Shown piece after piece: positions 56,421-64,000 of a DNA stretch of 64,000 bases; the first letter of the stretch is position 1; every line of letters starts with the position of its first letter. Below the pieces are notes generated by a model, which worked only from the letters and a program-made list of their open reading frames with translations, did no database searches and had not been told where the DNA came from. The stretch lies in contig LQPU01000062.1 in the NCBI GenBank assembly GCA_002101905.1, positions 62,001 through 126,000 of the forward strand. The letters are read 5' to 3'. The DNA is from Mycobacterium shimoidei. Lineage in GTDB: Bacteria; Actinomycetota; Actinomycetes; Mycobacteriales; Mycobacteriaceae. The position numbers were made by a program, and so were the translations under genes.

Positions 56421-57208
56421 CGCTGCACGGCCGCGCGTAGCGGAGTGAACAGCGTCGCACCGGATTTGGCGACTCCGCCGCCGACGACGGCGAGGTCCAG
56501 ATCGCACACGGCGGCCACCGAAGCGATCGTCGCGGCCACCGCGGTGGCGCCACGCTCGAACGCGCGCACCGCCACTTCCTCACCGGCCGCGGCCGCGCCG
56601 GCCAGCGCGGCGGCGTCGGCCGGCCCGGTCCATCCGTTGGCCTGCGCCCACCGCACCAGCGACGGGCCGGACGCGATGGTTTCGACGCAGCCGCGTCCAC
56701 CGCACCGGCACGGCTCGCCGCCCGGGTCGACCACGACATGGCCGACGTGCCCGGCGTTGCCGGTGCGACCGTGATAGGGGACGCCGTCGAGCACCAGCCC
56801 ACCGCCCACCCCGGTCGACACCACCATGCCGAGCATGAAGCGGGCGCCCTGCCCGGCACCGCGCCAGTGCTCGCCGAGAGCCATGCACACCCCGTCGCCT
56901 CCGAGCCGCACCGGCACGCCCGGGACGACGGCAGCGACCTTGTCCCGCAACGGAAATCGGCGCCAGGTGGCGATGTTGATCGGGCTGACGGTGCCGGCGG
57001 CGAGGTCGATGGGCCCGGCCGACGCCATTCCGACGGCGTCGACGGAGCCTCCGGCGAGCCGCAGCGTCTCGGTGATCAGGGTGTGAACCGCGGTCCACAC
57101 CTGCTGGCTTGGGGTGGGGATCTGCGAGGCATGCATGAGCGAGCCGGTGTCGTCGACCAGGCCGGCCGCGATCTTGGTGCCACCGATGTCGAGAGTCAGC
57201 GTGAGCAT
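56315..57208 (-). CDS. ROK-family sugar kinase (glucokinase-like)
   Basis: The 297-residue kinase starts MLTLTLDIGGTKIAAGLVDD with the phosphate-binding DIGGTK. NAGHVGHVVVDPGGEPC leads to the ROK zinc motif CRCGGRGCVE (CxCGxxGCxE), and the second nucleotide loop VVGGGVAKSG follows. M. tuberculosis Rv0650 is the counterpart. Sugar specificity cannot be told. It follows the unassigned gene by 6 bases and may work with the mannosidase upstream. Confidence 0.92.
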   Translation of the reverse strand: MLTLTLDIGGTKIAAGLVDDTGSLMHASQIPTPSQQVWTAVHTLITETLRLAGGSVDAVGMASAGPIDLAAGTVSPINIATWRRFPLRDKVAAVVPGVPVRLGGDGVCMALGEHWRGAGQGARFMLGMVVSTGVGGGLVLDGVPYHGRTGNAGHVGHVVVDPGGEPCRCGGRGCVETIASGPSLVRWAQANGWTGPADAAALAGAAAAGEEVAVRAFERGATAVAATIASVAAVCDLDLAVVGGGVAKSGATLFTPLRAAVQRYAGLDFIGGLRVVPAALGGDAGLIGAARLVPSAR

Positions 57209-57214
57209 GCGCGG

Positions 57215-57826
57215 TCAGTGCCGGTGCGTGTTGTCGGGTTGGCGCGGGTCGCCGGGATGCTCGTAGCCGGGGGCCAACCGCACCAGCGCCGCCCACCGCG
57301 CGTCAAGCCAGGCCCGAAAGGCCCGGCGCCGCAGAGCACCTCGCAGATGCTCGGCGATCAGCGGGCGAACCTGCTGCAGCGGCGGGGCGGTGGGCGGGGC
57401 GCGCCACCCGTCGCCGGTGCTGGCCGGGCACGCGAAGCGCATCGGGTTGCGGGCGTGATAGTCGGCGATCTCGTCGTCGCTGACGTCGAGCCCGGCTGTG
57501 ACGCAGGCGAATACCGCACGGGCGCTCGGGTCGGCCAGTGCGGCGGCGGCGATGCTTCCGATCTCGAGCCGGGCCGTCGCATCGGGCAGCACCTCGCTCT
57601 CGGCCGGCGCGTCTGCCCCGGTGACGCCGAGCGCTGCGGCCTCGGCGGCGATCACCCGTTCGGTCACGATCAGCTGGGTCAGCCAGCGCCGCAGCTGGCG
57701 GCCCTCACTGGTGCCGGGCGCCGGCAGCGTGGCCGCCAGCGGGCCCGCCCGCAGTCGGGTTTCGCGGGCGTCGACTTCGGCGACGGGGACCGCCTGGCCG
57801 CCCACGGTGGCTGCCACCGGAGTCAT
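57215..57826 (-). CDS. Unassigned protein at the FabD2 (Rv0649) position
   Basis: The 203-residue protein starts MTPVAATVGGQAVPVAEVDA, which resembles the N-terminal segment of SurA/PpiC-type chaperones, as does VSDDEIADYHARNPMRFACP. No catalytic PpiC domain is visible. M. tuberculosis Rv0649 at this position is named FabD2, but no GHSxG acyltransferase motif is present here. The ATG overlaps the mannosidase stop (ATGA), so both are coupled. I do not assign a function. Confidence 0.75.
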   Translation of the reverse strand: MTPVAATVGGQAVPVAEVDARETRLRAGPLAATLPAPGTSEGRQLRRWLTQLIVTERVIAAEAAALGVTGADAPAESEVLPDATARLEIGSIAAAALADPSARAVFACVTAGLDVSDDEIADYHARNPMRFACPASTGDGWRAPPTAPPLQQVRPLIAEHLRGALRRRAFRAWLDARWAALVRLAPGYEHPGDPRQPDNTHRH

Positions 57827-60800
57827 CGGACCGTCACCTTGACTGCCGGCGAGTACAACAGCCGGCCCGCACACCCGACCCGCACCAGCGCCCACCACTC
57901 CCCTGGCTCGACCCAGGCCGGCGGGGCCATGTCGAAACTCAATTCGGTTGTGCCGCCGGCAGATAACGTTGCGCCCAGCGAGGCGGGGCCCATCCACTCC
58001 CATGTGCCCCACGGGCTGATCAGGTGCGCCTCCAGCGCCAGGTCCGCGCACGCCTCGGTACCCACCGCAGCGGTCAGCCGCGTGGACTCGCCGGCGCGCA
58101 CCTCGACGTCGACCGGCTCGGCGGCGAAGTACACCAGCCGGCTGTCGTCGGTCGAGCCCACATTCACCAGACAGACATCTTCGACCACCTGCCGCCACGA
58201 CGGCGGCACGTCGTCGCCGGTGATGCGCAACTGGGCCCGCACCGGATAGATCCCCGGGCCGGCGCGCTTCGGCGTGGTGATCACCACGTCGGCCTCCAGG
58301 CAGGCGCCGGGTTCGAGGGTGAATGGCAGCCGCCCGGGCTTGGCCGTCCAGCCGGGCGGACATACCACGTCCACCGTGCCAACCAACGCGGAGTCGGTGC
58401 AGTCGCTGGCCGCGGTCAAGCGCAGCGTGATCTTGTTGCCGAACACGGTGATCCGTTGTGGATGCAGGTGCGCGACGGCTGGCAGCCCGCCCAGCGGAGC
58501 CGGGCCGCGGTTGTGCAGCCAGTAGCGGGCATACAACGGCTGGGCGTTTTCGGTCTGCGGTCCCAGCGCGGTATCTGCGGCGTCGATCAGCGCGGGCATG
58601 TCGAGGCGGGCCAGCGCGGTTGCGATCTGATAGCCGTGCAACGCAGTGAACTTGCGGTGCCCCGACGGCGCCTCCAGCAGGTCGGCCGGGCGAAGTTTCG
58701 ACACTGCGCCAAGCGATGACCGCACCGCGACGTCGGTTGTGGCGCCGTGCATTTCCACCAGCCGGATGGCGATATCGCGCGGGTCGACGGGCGCCGCGCT
58801 GCCCCGTGCCAGCGGGTTGCCCGCCGCCTTCAACGCGCCGAGCTGCACCGTGCCGGCCGGCTCAACCTCGAGCAGCGAGCCGGTGGCCGGCAGCCTGCCG
58901 GATCGCCGGGAACACACCACCGCGTGCAACGGGTTATCGAATTCCGCGCTGCGCGAACAGGTTCCGGCCTGGCGCCAATCCCCGCCGCCGGACACCAGCG
59001 CATAGTCGAACGTGTGGGTCCAGTGCTGCAGCTGGAAGTTGGAGCCGTCGGGTGCGGTGCGCCGCGGCTCGTCGATCCACACACCGGACGGCCAGCCGGT
59101 GCAGGACCGCATCAGCGCGGTGTGCAGGGTGCCGTCGGTGTCGACGGCGAAGCTCGGCACTCCGCGGTTCAGCAGGGCGACGGTGTAGGGCTCGAAACTC
59201 TGGATTCCCGACGAGGTTTGCTGGGTGACGACGATCTCGGCGTCGGCGAGGTCGCCCACCAGCGACGCGATCGCCGGCGCGAGATCGGCGTCGTCTCGGC
59301 CGGCGATCACCAGTACCGGCAGGGCCCGCGGGTCGCGCAGGTCCGCGCCGGGCAGCCAGGTCTGTGCCAGTGGCGCCGCGGCCGGCACCCACACCCGAGC
59401 GCAGCCCTGGTCGGCCAGCTGGCGGTCCAGCTCGATGGTGTAGGCGGGATCGGCAGCTGCCAACACGGCTTTGGTGAACGCGTTCTGGCCCGGTCCGCCG
59501 AGCGCGATGCGGGTGTCCGGCAGGTTGGAATCAACGCTCAAATGTCCGTACCGCGGCTTGTCGGCGCTGCTGCACGTCGCGGTGACGCCGGCGCGAACCA
59601 GGGCGACCATCAACTCGCGGGCCAACGGGCCGGATTCCGGCTCCGCCGGTGAAACCACCTCGGCCACCGACACCGCACGCACCGCGTCGCCGACGCGGAC
59701 CCGCGCTGCCGAGGACAACCCGAACCAGCCGTAGGCGGGGTTGTCCAGCGTCCACGGGTGCTGCGCGGTGTCCACCGACTGTTCGGTGCCGGGATTGTGC
59801 AGCAGCGCGAACCCGCGCCCGACGACGGCGTCTCCTACCTCGCTGACCGGCATGGCGCCCGGCACCGGGCACGGCCAGCGAAGCCGCAGCAGGCGGTCGG
59901 AGCCGGTGAACTCGTCCACTGTGGTGCGGCAGTCGACCCGCGAGATCCCTTGCCACAGCGTGAGAATCTGCGTGTAGCGCAGCACCGTGCCGATCCGGCC
60001 GCGGATGACCACCCGCTGGCCCAGTGCGCTGCGGTAGGCCTGCACCGTCGCCGCGGCTTCCGAGGAACCGACGACCGGCCCGTTGGGCAGCAGATGCCAC
60101 GGGCCCTCACCGCCGGTCGGGTGAGCCGGGTACTCGTCGTAGACCGCCAGCTCGTTGCCCAGCCGCCCGTCCGCGATCAGCTCCCGGTGGCCCAATGAGA
60201 CCAGCGACGCCACCCCGCCGCCGCGCTCAGGGTCGACAACCAACCGGTAATACTCGTTGGCAATCACGTTGCCGGACATCGGTTTCCAGCGCGAAGCCGT
60301 ACCGGGCGCTACTCGATACGCTCGCCAGCCCAACGACGGCACCTCGTGGGCCACGAAGCTGAACAACCCGCCGTCGTGCACACCCGGCACCTCGGTGCCA
60401 TCGACATCCAGGATCCGCATCCCGTCGTCGAGCCCGACCGTGACGACGTCGGTTCGGCTGTGCCCCAACGAGTTCCATACCACGACATCGCCGTCGACCG
60501 CGCTCGACAGCACCGCCAGCGAGTTATCCCGGGCCTGGCGGCCGAGTTCCCACGCGTCCCGCCAGCCGGTCAGCAGATCCAGGTACACCTGGTCGGATTC
60601 GGAGCCGGTGATCGCGTCGTGGTGCGCGCCGTAGGCCAGCTGCACCCACGCCTTGGCCAGCGCCGCCTGCGGATAATCGGCGCCGCCCAATGCCCCGGCG
60701 AACACGGCGAACTTCTCCGCATCCAGGACCGCGTTCTCGGCGGCACGGTTCGCCTGTTTGGTGTCGATGAACGACACGTCCTTGCCGGTGTAGATCGGGT

Positions 60801-61965
60801 TCATGTCCCGGGTCTGCGGCGACAGCACCGACCCGTGCGCGTCCAGCTCGGCGCGGACCGCGGCGAAGAATTCCCGGGGCAGCGCGCACACGAATCGCGG
60901 CCAGGTGTAGCGAGCGCCCCAGTCCCGGTGAATCGCGGTGACCCACTTGTTCGGCGGCGTGTAGTCGGTGCCGACCGGCAGCAACACATTGCGGGTGAGC
61001 GCGACTTTGCGCAGTTGCTCGAAAAGCCGGTAGGTCTCCCTTTCGGCCTCGGCCAGCGACGCGGCGTCGTCCATGCCCCAGCCGGCCCCGTAATGCGCGG
61101 GCATGTAGTGGGTCAGCAGTCCACGACCCGACGGCGCGATCCACTCGAACTCGCTGCAGAACTGCATGCCGCCAAGCCCGGCCTGGCTGTGCATCGGACC
61201 CCACTGGTGGTGCGGCCCGCGGGCCCACGAGCTCGAGGTCAGGCCGGCGTCGGCGGCCATGCCGGGGAACTGCGGATCGTGGCCGAACACGTCGAGCTGC
61301 CAGGCAGTTGCCGGGTCGGCGCCGAGCACGTGACGCTGAAAACCGCTGCCATGCACCAGGTTTCGAATCGTTGTCTCGGGGCTGGTGAGGTTGGTGTTGG
61401 GCTCGTTGTAGGTGCCGCCCATGATCTCGACGCGGCCCTCTCTGATGAACCGCCGCAGGTCGGCGCGGTCCTCGGGGTGGGTGTCCCAGTACGGCTTGAG
61501 GTAGTCGACCTCGGCCAGCACGAATTTGTATTCCGGTTCGCGGCGGGCCATCTCCAGATGGGCGTGCACGAGCTCAAACCCGTTCCGGCATTTGTCCGGC
61601 GGGTCCTGCCGCCACACGCTGGTGTAGGCGCCCTGGGTGTTCCACCACACCGGGTCGTAGTGGAAGTGGCTGATCATGAACATCGTCCAGCCCGGTTCGG
61701 CGACGGTGAACGAGAAGCTCAACGACTCGTCTTCGGCATGAACCCGGCCGATCCGGCGTTCGCCCACCACCGGGTGGTCTACGGCGATCGGGACCTCGAC
61801 GGCCTCCTGGCCGACCTGCGCGGTCGCTTCGCCGGCGAGGCCCTCACCGTCGACGCGCAGCACGGTCGGATCGGTGCATCCGCTGACGGTGACACGGGCC
61901 AGCTGCAGCGGCGCATCGGGCGGTCCGACGAAAAGCTCCGTCGACTCCGCAGCGATCACCCGCAT
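57823..61965 (-). CDS. GH38 alpha-mannosidase, very large
   Basis: The 1380-residue glycosidase has a catalytic N-terminal barrel with zinc ligands in MISHFHYDPVWW (H102, D104), the nucleophile Asp D225 in WQLDVFGHDPQFPG, and the later zinc His in LAYGAHHDAITGSESDQVYL. Beta-sandwich domains follow. The last ~150 residues (VRAGESTRLTAAVG, LISPWGTWEWMGPASLG) look like NPCBM/NEW2 or Big-type sugar-binding domains. M. tuberculosis Rv0648 has 1215 residues, so this one has ~165 more. No signal peptide is seen. It would trim mannose from mannosides or mannan. Confidence 0.9.
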   Translation of the reverse strand: MRVIAAESTELFVGPPDAPLQLARVTVSGCTDPTVLRVDGEGLAGEATAQVGQEAVEVPIAVDHPVVGERRIGRVHAEDESLSFSFTVAEPGWTMFMISHFHYDPVWWNTQGAYTSVWRQDPPDKCRNGFELVHAHLEMARREPEYKFVLAEVDYLKPYWDTHPEDRADLRRFIREGRVEIMGGTYNEPNTNLTSPETTIRNLVHGSGFQRHVLGADPATAWQLDVFGHDPQFPGMAADAGLTSSSWARGPHHQWGPMHSQAGLGGMQFCSEFEWIAPSGRGLLTHYMPAHYGAGWGMDDAASLAEAERETYRLFEQLRKVALTRNVLLPVGTDYTPPNKWVTAIHRDWGARYTWPRFVCALPREFFAAVRAELDAHGSVLSPQTRDMNPIYTGKDVSFIDTKQANRAAENAVLDAEKFAVFAGALGGADYPQAALAKAWVQLAYGAHHDAITGSESDQVYLDLLTGWRDAWELGRQARDNSLAVLSSAVDGDVVVWNSLGHSRTDVVTVGLDDGMRILDVDGTEVPGVHDGGLFSFVAHEVPSLGWRAYRVAPGTASRWKPMSGNVIANEYYRLVVDPERGGGVASLVSLGHRELIADGRLGNELAVYDEYPAHPTGGEGPWHLLPNGPVVGSSEAAATVQAYRSALGQRVVIRGRIGTVLRYTQILTLWQGISRVDCRTTVDEFTGSDRLLRLRWPCPVPGAMPVSEVGDAVVGRGFALLHNPGTEQSVDTAQHPWTLDNPAYGWFGLSSAARVRVGDAVRAVSVAEVVSPAEPESGPLARELMVALVRAGVTATCSSADKPRYGHLSVDSNLPDTRIALGGPGQNAFTKAVLAAADPAYTIELDRQLADQGCARVWVPAAAPLAQTWLPGADLRDPRALPVLVIAGRDDADLAPAIASLVGDLADAEIVVTQQTSSGIQSFEPYTVALLNRGVPSFAVDTDGTLHTALMRSCTGWPSGVWIDEPRRTAPDGSNFQLQHWTHTFDYALVSGGGDWRQAGTCSRSAEFDNPLHAVVCSRRSGRLPATGSLLEVEPAGTVQLGALKAAGNPLARGSAAPVDPRDIAIRLVEMHGATTDVAVRSSLGAVSKLRPADLLEAPSGHRKFTALHGYQIATALARLDMPALIDAADTALGPQTENAQPLYARYWLHNRGPAPLGGLPAVAHLHPQRITVFGNKITLRLTAASDCTDSALVGTVDVVCPPGWTAKPGRLPFTLEPGACLEADVVITTPKRAGPGIYPVRAQLRITGDDVPPSWRQVVEDVCLVNVGSTDDSRLVYFAAEPVDVEVRAGESTRLTAAVGTEACADLALEAHLISPWGTWEWMGPASLGATLSAGGTTELSFDMAPPAWVEPGEWWALVRVGCAGRLLYSPAVKVTVR

Positions 61966-62001
61966 GCCCGCACCTTACGACCGGTCGTGCGATTGCGGGG
62001 G

Positions 62002-62769
62002 TCACCGCCGGGACACGTCGACGATCAATGGCCGGTGATCCGAAATCGACAGCGGCGGCGCCGAGTGCGCTTCGGCAGCCAAGCCGGCGTCGTCGGTGAG
62101 GATGTAGTCGAGCTGACGGTCGGGAGTGTCGACCGGAAAGGTCCGCGCGGTGGCCAGCGAGCGCAGCCCGGTCCAGCGCTGCGGCGTCGGCGGGCTCATA
62201 TTGAGATCCCCCATCAGCACGTGCGGCCCGGGCAGCCCACGCAGAGCGCGGATCAGCCTACGCAGCTGCACCCGATTCCACCCGGGAACGAACGACAGGT
62301 GGGTGTTGGCCACCGTGAGCTGGCCAAGATCGGTGTCGAGTCGCGCCAGCACCGCCGCCCGCGGCTCCTCGTTGACGATCTGCAGTTGGCGGGGTCCGGG
62401 CGGATACATCGGGAACTTCATGCCGACCCGCGGCAGCCGCAGCACCTGCCAGTTGGTCGCTGGATACCGGGACAGCAGCGCGATGCCGTAGGCGGCGGTG
62501 CCCGGCTGCGCGTCGCCGGTGGCGGCCGTCCACGTCCTGCCGGGCGTACCGGCGATCGCCGCGACGAACCGGTGACTGACCGCGCCCATCGCCTCGGCCG
62601 CCACGGCGGTCAGGTCGGCCCTCGCCGAGCGCGGCTGGTCGTAGTCCACCTCTTGCAGGGCCAGCACGTCGGCGTCCAGCTGGCGCACACAATCGGCGAG
62701 TCTGTGTACGTCGACGTCGCCGTCACGCAGGCTGCGGCCGTGCAGGATGTTGAAGGTGGCCATCCGCAT
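62002..62769 (-). CDS. Endonuclease/exonuclease/phosphatase-fold protein
   Basis: The 255-residue protein of the EEP superfamily has N7 in ATFNILHGR, E40 in LALQEVDYDQ, VANTHLSF, GDLNMSPPTPQRW and the terminal SDHRPLIVDV. Substrates in the family range from DNA to phosphoinositides; none can be named. It is transcribed toward the mannosidase gene and diverges from the nucleotidyltransferase gene. It may start at Met 3. Confidence 0.83.
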   Translation of the reverse strand: MRMATFNILHGRSLRDGDVDVHRLADCVRQLDADVLALQEVDYDQPRSARADLTAVAAEAMGAVSHRFVAAIAGTPGRTWTAATGDAQPGTAAYGIALLSRYPATNWQVLRLPRVGMKFPMYPPGPRQLQIVNEEPRAAVLARLDTDLGQLTVANTHLSFVPGWNRVQLRRLIRALRGLPGPHVLMGDLNMSPPTPQRWTGLRSLATARTFPVDTPDRQLDYILTDDAGLAAEAHSAPPLSISDHRPLIVDVSRR

Positions 62770-62803
62770 GGGTAACTACATACCCAGTTGAAAAGAGTTG
62801 GCG

Positions 62804-63352
62804 GTGTTCCCAAGCAATGAGGCGCTCCGTGAGGCGCTGCGATGCGCGGCCTCGGCGCTCAAGGCGCATGGGCCGGAGTTCGCGCTGGCCGGCAGCTACG
62901 CGCTGTGGGTGTACGGCGGACCGGAACCGGTGCACGACGTGGACTTCGTCGTCGCCGAGCCCGACGTCGAAGCCGCCGCAAACACGCTGGGCAAGGCCGG
63001 GTTCAGCATCGACCGCACACCCGAAGACTGGCTGTTCAAGGCCTGCCTGGGCGGCGCCGTCGTTGATGTGCTGCACCGGATCAACGGCGTGGCGGTCACC
63101 CCGGAACTGATCAGCTCGGCCGAAGAACGTGACGTGTTGGCGATCCGCCTGCCGGTGCTGGAGCCGACGGTGGTGGTGATCCAGAAGCTGTGCGCGATGA
63201 CCGAACACCACTGCGACTTCGCCGCGCTGCTGCCGTCGGTGCGCGCCGTGCGCGAGCGGATCGACTGGGACCGGGTGCGCGCCGAGACCGCCGGCAACGA
63301 CTTCGCGGTGGCGTTTTTGGTGCTGACCGACCGGCTCGGTATCACGTCGTGA
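62804..63352 (+). CDS. Nucleotidyltransferase-fold protein
   Basis: The 182-residue protein has the polymerase-beta-type nucleotidyltransferase signature G30-S31 (LAGSYALWVYGG) and D45-x-D47 (VHDVDFVV), with a short helical C-terminus. Toxins of the AbiEii/MenT type share this fold, but no antitoxin gene is next to it, so a toxin role is only a possibility. The GTG at 62804 has AAGAG upstream; TTG 62798 is an alternative. Confidence 0.72.
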   Translation: MFPSNEALREALRCAASALKAHGPEFALAGSYALWVYGGPEPVHDVDFVVAEPDVEAAANTLGKAGFSIDRTPEDWLFKACLGGAVVDVLHRINGVAVTPELISSAEERDVLAIRLPVLEPTVVVIQKLCAMTEHHCDFAALLPSVRAVRERIDWDRVRAETAGNDFAVAFLVLTDRLGITS

Positions 63353-63364
63353 TAAGGACTACCC

Positions 63365-63967
63365 ATGCCCGCTCTGGCCCCGCCCGTCGCCGACGAACGA
63401 AGCGCGTTGCGCGAATACCTCGCCTATCACCAAAGCGCATACTTCGCGGTGTGCTACGGCCTGACCGACGAACAGGCCCGCTCCACGCCCTCGGTCAGCG
63501 CGCTGTCGGTGGGCGGGCTGGTCAAGCACGCCACCGGTCTGCAGCGCACCTGGATGGCGCGAGTCGCCGCCGCCCCGGGTGCGCCGCCCAAGGACACCCG
63601 GCCGTTCGAGGTGATCACCAAGGAGTTCGCCGAGCAGCACGTGATGCGGCCCGAGGAGACGTTGGCCAGCTTGCTGCACGCGTTCCAGACGCAGAACGCC
63701 GAATCGCTCCGCCTGGTCGAAACTGCCGACCTGGATGCGGAAGTGCCGGTGCCAGAAGATATTCCGTGGTTCCCCACGAACACCAAGGCCTGGTCGGTGC
63801 GATGGGTGATCCTGCATGTGATCAACGAGCTGGCCCGCCACGCCGGCCACGCCGACATCATCCGGGAAAGCATCGACGGCGCCACCATGTACGAGTTGAT
63901 CGCCGGCCTGGAGAACTGGGAGCCACAACCCTGGGTCACGCCCTGGAGAAAGCATGCTGACGCGTAG
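63365..63967 (+). CDS. DinB/DUF664-family protein, probable thiol transferase
   Basis: The 200-residue protein has the DinB fold with H55 (GLVKHATGLQRTW), H151 (VILHVINELA) and H159/H162 (RHAGHADIIRE), the metal-binding set. The DUF664 family contains mycothiol-dependent S-transferases; the substrate is unknown. The start ATG at 63365 lies 12 bases after the nucleotidyltransferase stop, suggesting an operon. It overlaps the next gene by 14 bases. Confidence 0.83.
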   Translation: MPALAPPVADERSALREYLAYHQSAYFAVCYGLTDEQARSTPSVSALSVGGLVKHATGLQRTWMARVAAAPGAPPKDTRPFEVITKEFAEQHVMRPEETLASLLHAFQTQNAESLRLVETADLDAEVPVPEDIPWFPTNTKAWSVRWVILHVINELARHAGHADIIRESIDGATMYELIAGLENWEPQPWVTPWRKHADA

Positions 63968-64000
63968 CGGCGTCGCCGGCGACGTCGAGATCTATTACGA
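63954..64000 (+). CDS. lipG: Probable alpha/beta-hydrolase start (LipG-like), truncated
   Basis: The first 15 codons read MLTRSGVAGDVEIYY; the frame is open to the window end. The sequence resembles the N-terminus of LipG-type hydrolases (RSG..GDV.LYYE) and lipG lies at about this place in M. tuberculosis. GGAGAAAG precedes the ATG. The body of the protein is outside the window, so the call is weak. Confidence 0.45.
   Translation, partial: MLTRSGVAGDVEIYY

Noticed and set aside
60346..62775. An 809-codon plus-strand open frame across mannosidase and the EEP gene
   Set aside because: Antisense shadow; it crosses two well supported genes and has no domain.

Overview
The window is chromosomal DNA of a GC-rich actinobacterium and almost certainly a Mycobacterium. 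The evidence is the complete mycofactocin cluster, mycobacterial-type ribosomal proteins with Lys/Ala-rich tails, DUF732 and DUF3060 envelope proteins, an Mkl/MCE-type ATPase, and a gene order that follows, in reverse, roughly the Rv0646c-to-Rv0721 segment of M. tuberculosis as I remember it. I cannot name the species from the sequence alone. The drug-target residues visible in RpsL (K43, K88) and RpoB (the SGLTHKRRLSALGPGG stretch) are wild type.

Layout. 1-3.0 kb: spc-type ribosomal genes on the minus strand (rpsE start, rplR, rplF, rpsH, rpsN1, rplE, rplX, rplN). 3.1-7.6 kb: a non-ribosomal block sits inside the ribosomal cluster: a DinB-family protein, a secreted DUF732 protein, a formylglycine-generating enzyme and the arylsulfatase it would activate. 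7.6-13.3 kb: the S10 operon (rpsJ to rpsQ) with a promoter upstream and a strong terminator after rpsQ. 13.7-19.4 kb: an accessory block with a Pro-rich secreted protein, a carboxylesterase lipoprotein, a cytochrome P450, and a TetR/DHA2-exporter pair with two matching operators. 19.3-29.7 kb: the mycofactocin region (mftG, F, E, D, C, B, the 31-residue precursor mftA, divergent mftR), a DUF2332 gene, a ferredoxin-reductase-like flavoprotein and a mycofactocin-type short-chain dehydrogenase.

29.7-35.2 kb: a SHOCT membrane protein and the str operon (rpsL, rpsG, fusA, tuf). 35.3-42.8 kb: a TetR gene, two DUF3060 envelope proteins, an acyl-CoA degradation cluster (echA5-like, PaaX-like regulator, echA4, fadE8), an lpqP-like esterase gene broken by a one-base frameshift, and endonuclease IV. 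42.8-50.6 kb: rpoC and rpoB with their promoter. 50.7-57.2 kb: mkl, a carotenoid oxygenase and its divergent TetR, rplL and rplJ with an L10-type leader, an HxlR/DUF1772 divergent pair, and an ROK sugar kinase. 57.2-64 kb: a small unassigned protein, a very large GH38 alpha-mannosidase, an endonuclease/exonuclease/phosphatase-fold protein, a nucleotidyltransferase, a second DinB-family protein and the start of a probable lipG-like hydrolase.

The genes fall into translation/transcription core operons separated by redox, lipid and envelope modules. Several modules are divergent regulator/target pairs with an inverted repeat visible between them (25.9, 53.46, 55.95 kb and the double site at 17.65 kb). 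Compared with the M. tuberculosis order I remember, the mmpS5-mmpL5-Rv0678 efflux module, the toxin-antitoxin-rich stretch between mkl and rpoB, and the hydrolase gene next to rpoC are absent. No tRNA, rRNA, CRISPR array or insertion sequence was recognised.
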